From NCBI GenBank assembly GCA_017743275.1, contig JAGHZG010000169.1, forward strand, positions 1 to 5,082: a stretch of DNA of 5,082 bases, written 5' to 3'. Below, piece by piece: positions 4,799 through 5,082 of this stretch (the first letter of the stretch is position 1; each line of letters opens with the position of its first letter). Made by a program: the position numbers and the translations under genes. Below the pieces are notes generated by a model that saw only the letters and a list, made by a program, of their open reading frames with translations, did not search any database and was not told the DNA's origin. This stretch comes from Chloroflexota bacterium. GTDB lineage: Bacteria; Chloroflexota; Anaerolineae; B4-G1; DUEL01.

Positions 4799-4884
4799 GT
4801 CTGTCTGTCTGGTTGACCCACACACTCCCTGTCTGCATTCTCTGGACATCACAGGGTGTGTGTCTCCCTGCCAGACAGTCAGTC
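4799..4884. repeat. Long interrupted inverted repeat in the spacer before the membrane-protein gene
   Basis: Two nested stems are visible. The outer arms 4799-4812 (GTCTGTCTGTCTGG) and 4871-4884 pair at 12 of 14 positions. The inner arms 4820-4832 and 4851-4863 pair at 12 of 13, around an 18-base loop. A symmetric 7-by-7-base internal bulge separates the stems. The right end overlaps the stop codon of the upstream gene (4883-4885), and the left end is next to the membrane gene's ribosome-binding site. The left outer arm includes a CTGT tandem repeat. It could be an mRNA structure controlling translation or processing, a protein-binding site, or an attenuator; no T run marks an intrinsic terminator. 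Confidence 0.6.
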
Positions 4885-5082
4885 ATCCCAGGTCCACTAT
4901 CTGGCCAGGCCCCGGGGCCGCCGTTGCCCGCCAGGTAGGACGCTCCGTCAGGTCCACCCCCAGCGTGTCCAGGGCCTCTAATTGCTCCCGGCCCAACTGG
5001 AGCAGGCGGATCGCCCGCTCCGCCCCAGGCCGCCCCAGCCCCAGGTTGGCCATCATCTCCACCATCCGGGGCCGCCCCCAGC
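4883..5082 (-). CDS. C-terminal end of an unknown protein, 5' end cut by window
   Basis: The frame is open from the window edge to a TGA at 4883-4885, giving 65 visible C-terminal residues. ATG codons occur at 5065 and later, but the frame continues in front of them with matching composition (WGRPR), so the start is probably outside the window. The visible part is mostly helical. It has two similar units, GRPRMVEMMANLGL and GRPGAERAIRLLQLG, each a Gly-Arg-Pro followed by an amphipathic helix. It then has LEALDTLGVDL and a Pro/Gly-rich tail. No family can be named from this fragment. It is about 100 bases upstream of the membrane-protein gene, on the same strand. Confidence 0.5.
   Translation of the reverse strand, partial: WGRPRMVEMMANLGLGRPGAERAIRLLQLGREQLEALDTLGVDLTERPTWRATAAPGPGQIVDLG

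Noticed and set aside
4368..4886. Upstream extension of the 86-residue gene to an ATG at 4886 (ATGA overlap with the upstream gene)
   Set aside because: The extension is Gly/Pro-rich and lies in the shifted frame of the membrane protein, whose two clear hydrophobic helices and ribosome-binding site mark the real coding frame.

Overview
The window reads as one tightly packed, leftward (minus-strand) gene cluster from a plasmid or an integrated plasmid-like element. It is a replication and partition backbone. Nine protein genes are supported, plus one plausible 34-residue ORF. All lie on the minus strand, and the genes at both window edges are cut. No rRNA, tRNA, CRISPR array or insertion sequence was seen. 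The DNA is fairly G+C-rich apart from one AT-rich island. Start sites mostly carry strong Shine-Dalgarno sequences. A SpoVS-family gene plus a replication initiator ending in a DnaA domain I suggest a Chloroflexota-like or other SpoVS-bearing host (Firmicutes and Deinococcus-Thermus also carry SpoVS). This host guess is inference and weak.

In transcription order, right to left: (i) 5082-4107 holds a cut gene of unknown function, a ~100-base spacer with a long interrupted inverted repeat, a two-pass membrane protein and an 86-residue unknown protein. (ii) 4132-2540 holds a small ORF, SpoVS, a ParA ATPase and a ribbon-helix-helix (RHH) DNA-binding protein. The last two overlap as ATGA and look like a ParA/centromere-binder pair. 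(iii) 2540-2293 is a non-coding region with four 12-bp direct repeats inside an 11-bp inverted repeat, followed by an AT-rich stretch. It looks like an origin and/or centromere. (iv) 2292-1159 is a replication initiator: N-terminal winged-helix-like region, long linker, C-terminal DnaA-domain-I-like module. (v) 1175-402 encodes a serine-recombinase 'Recombinase' domain with no catalytic resolvase domain. (vi) 320-1 is the start of a single-stranded-DNA-binding (OB-fold) protein.

The likely working model is that Rep opens an origin and recruits the host helicase through its DnaA-like domain, the SSB-like protein covers the opened strand, and ParA with the RHH protein segregates copies. SpoVS (Alba-like fold in known structures) and the recombinase-like protein are nucleic-acid-binding parts of uncertain role.

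The most striking sequence signal is a cluster of near-perfect palindromes at 1813-1880, inside the linker-coding part of rep. It forms two mutually exclusive hairpins and may be an origin buried in the initiator gene, as in lambda O. The window thus has two candidate initiator-binding regions, one intragenic and one intergenic.
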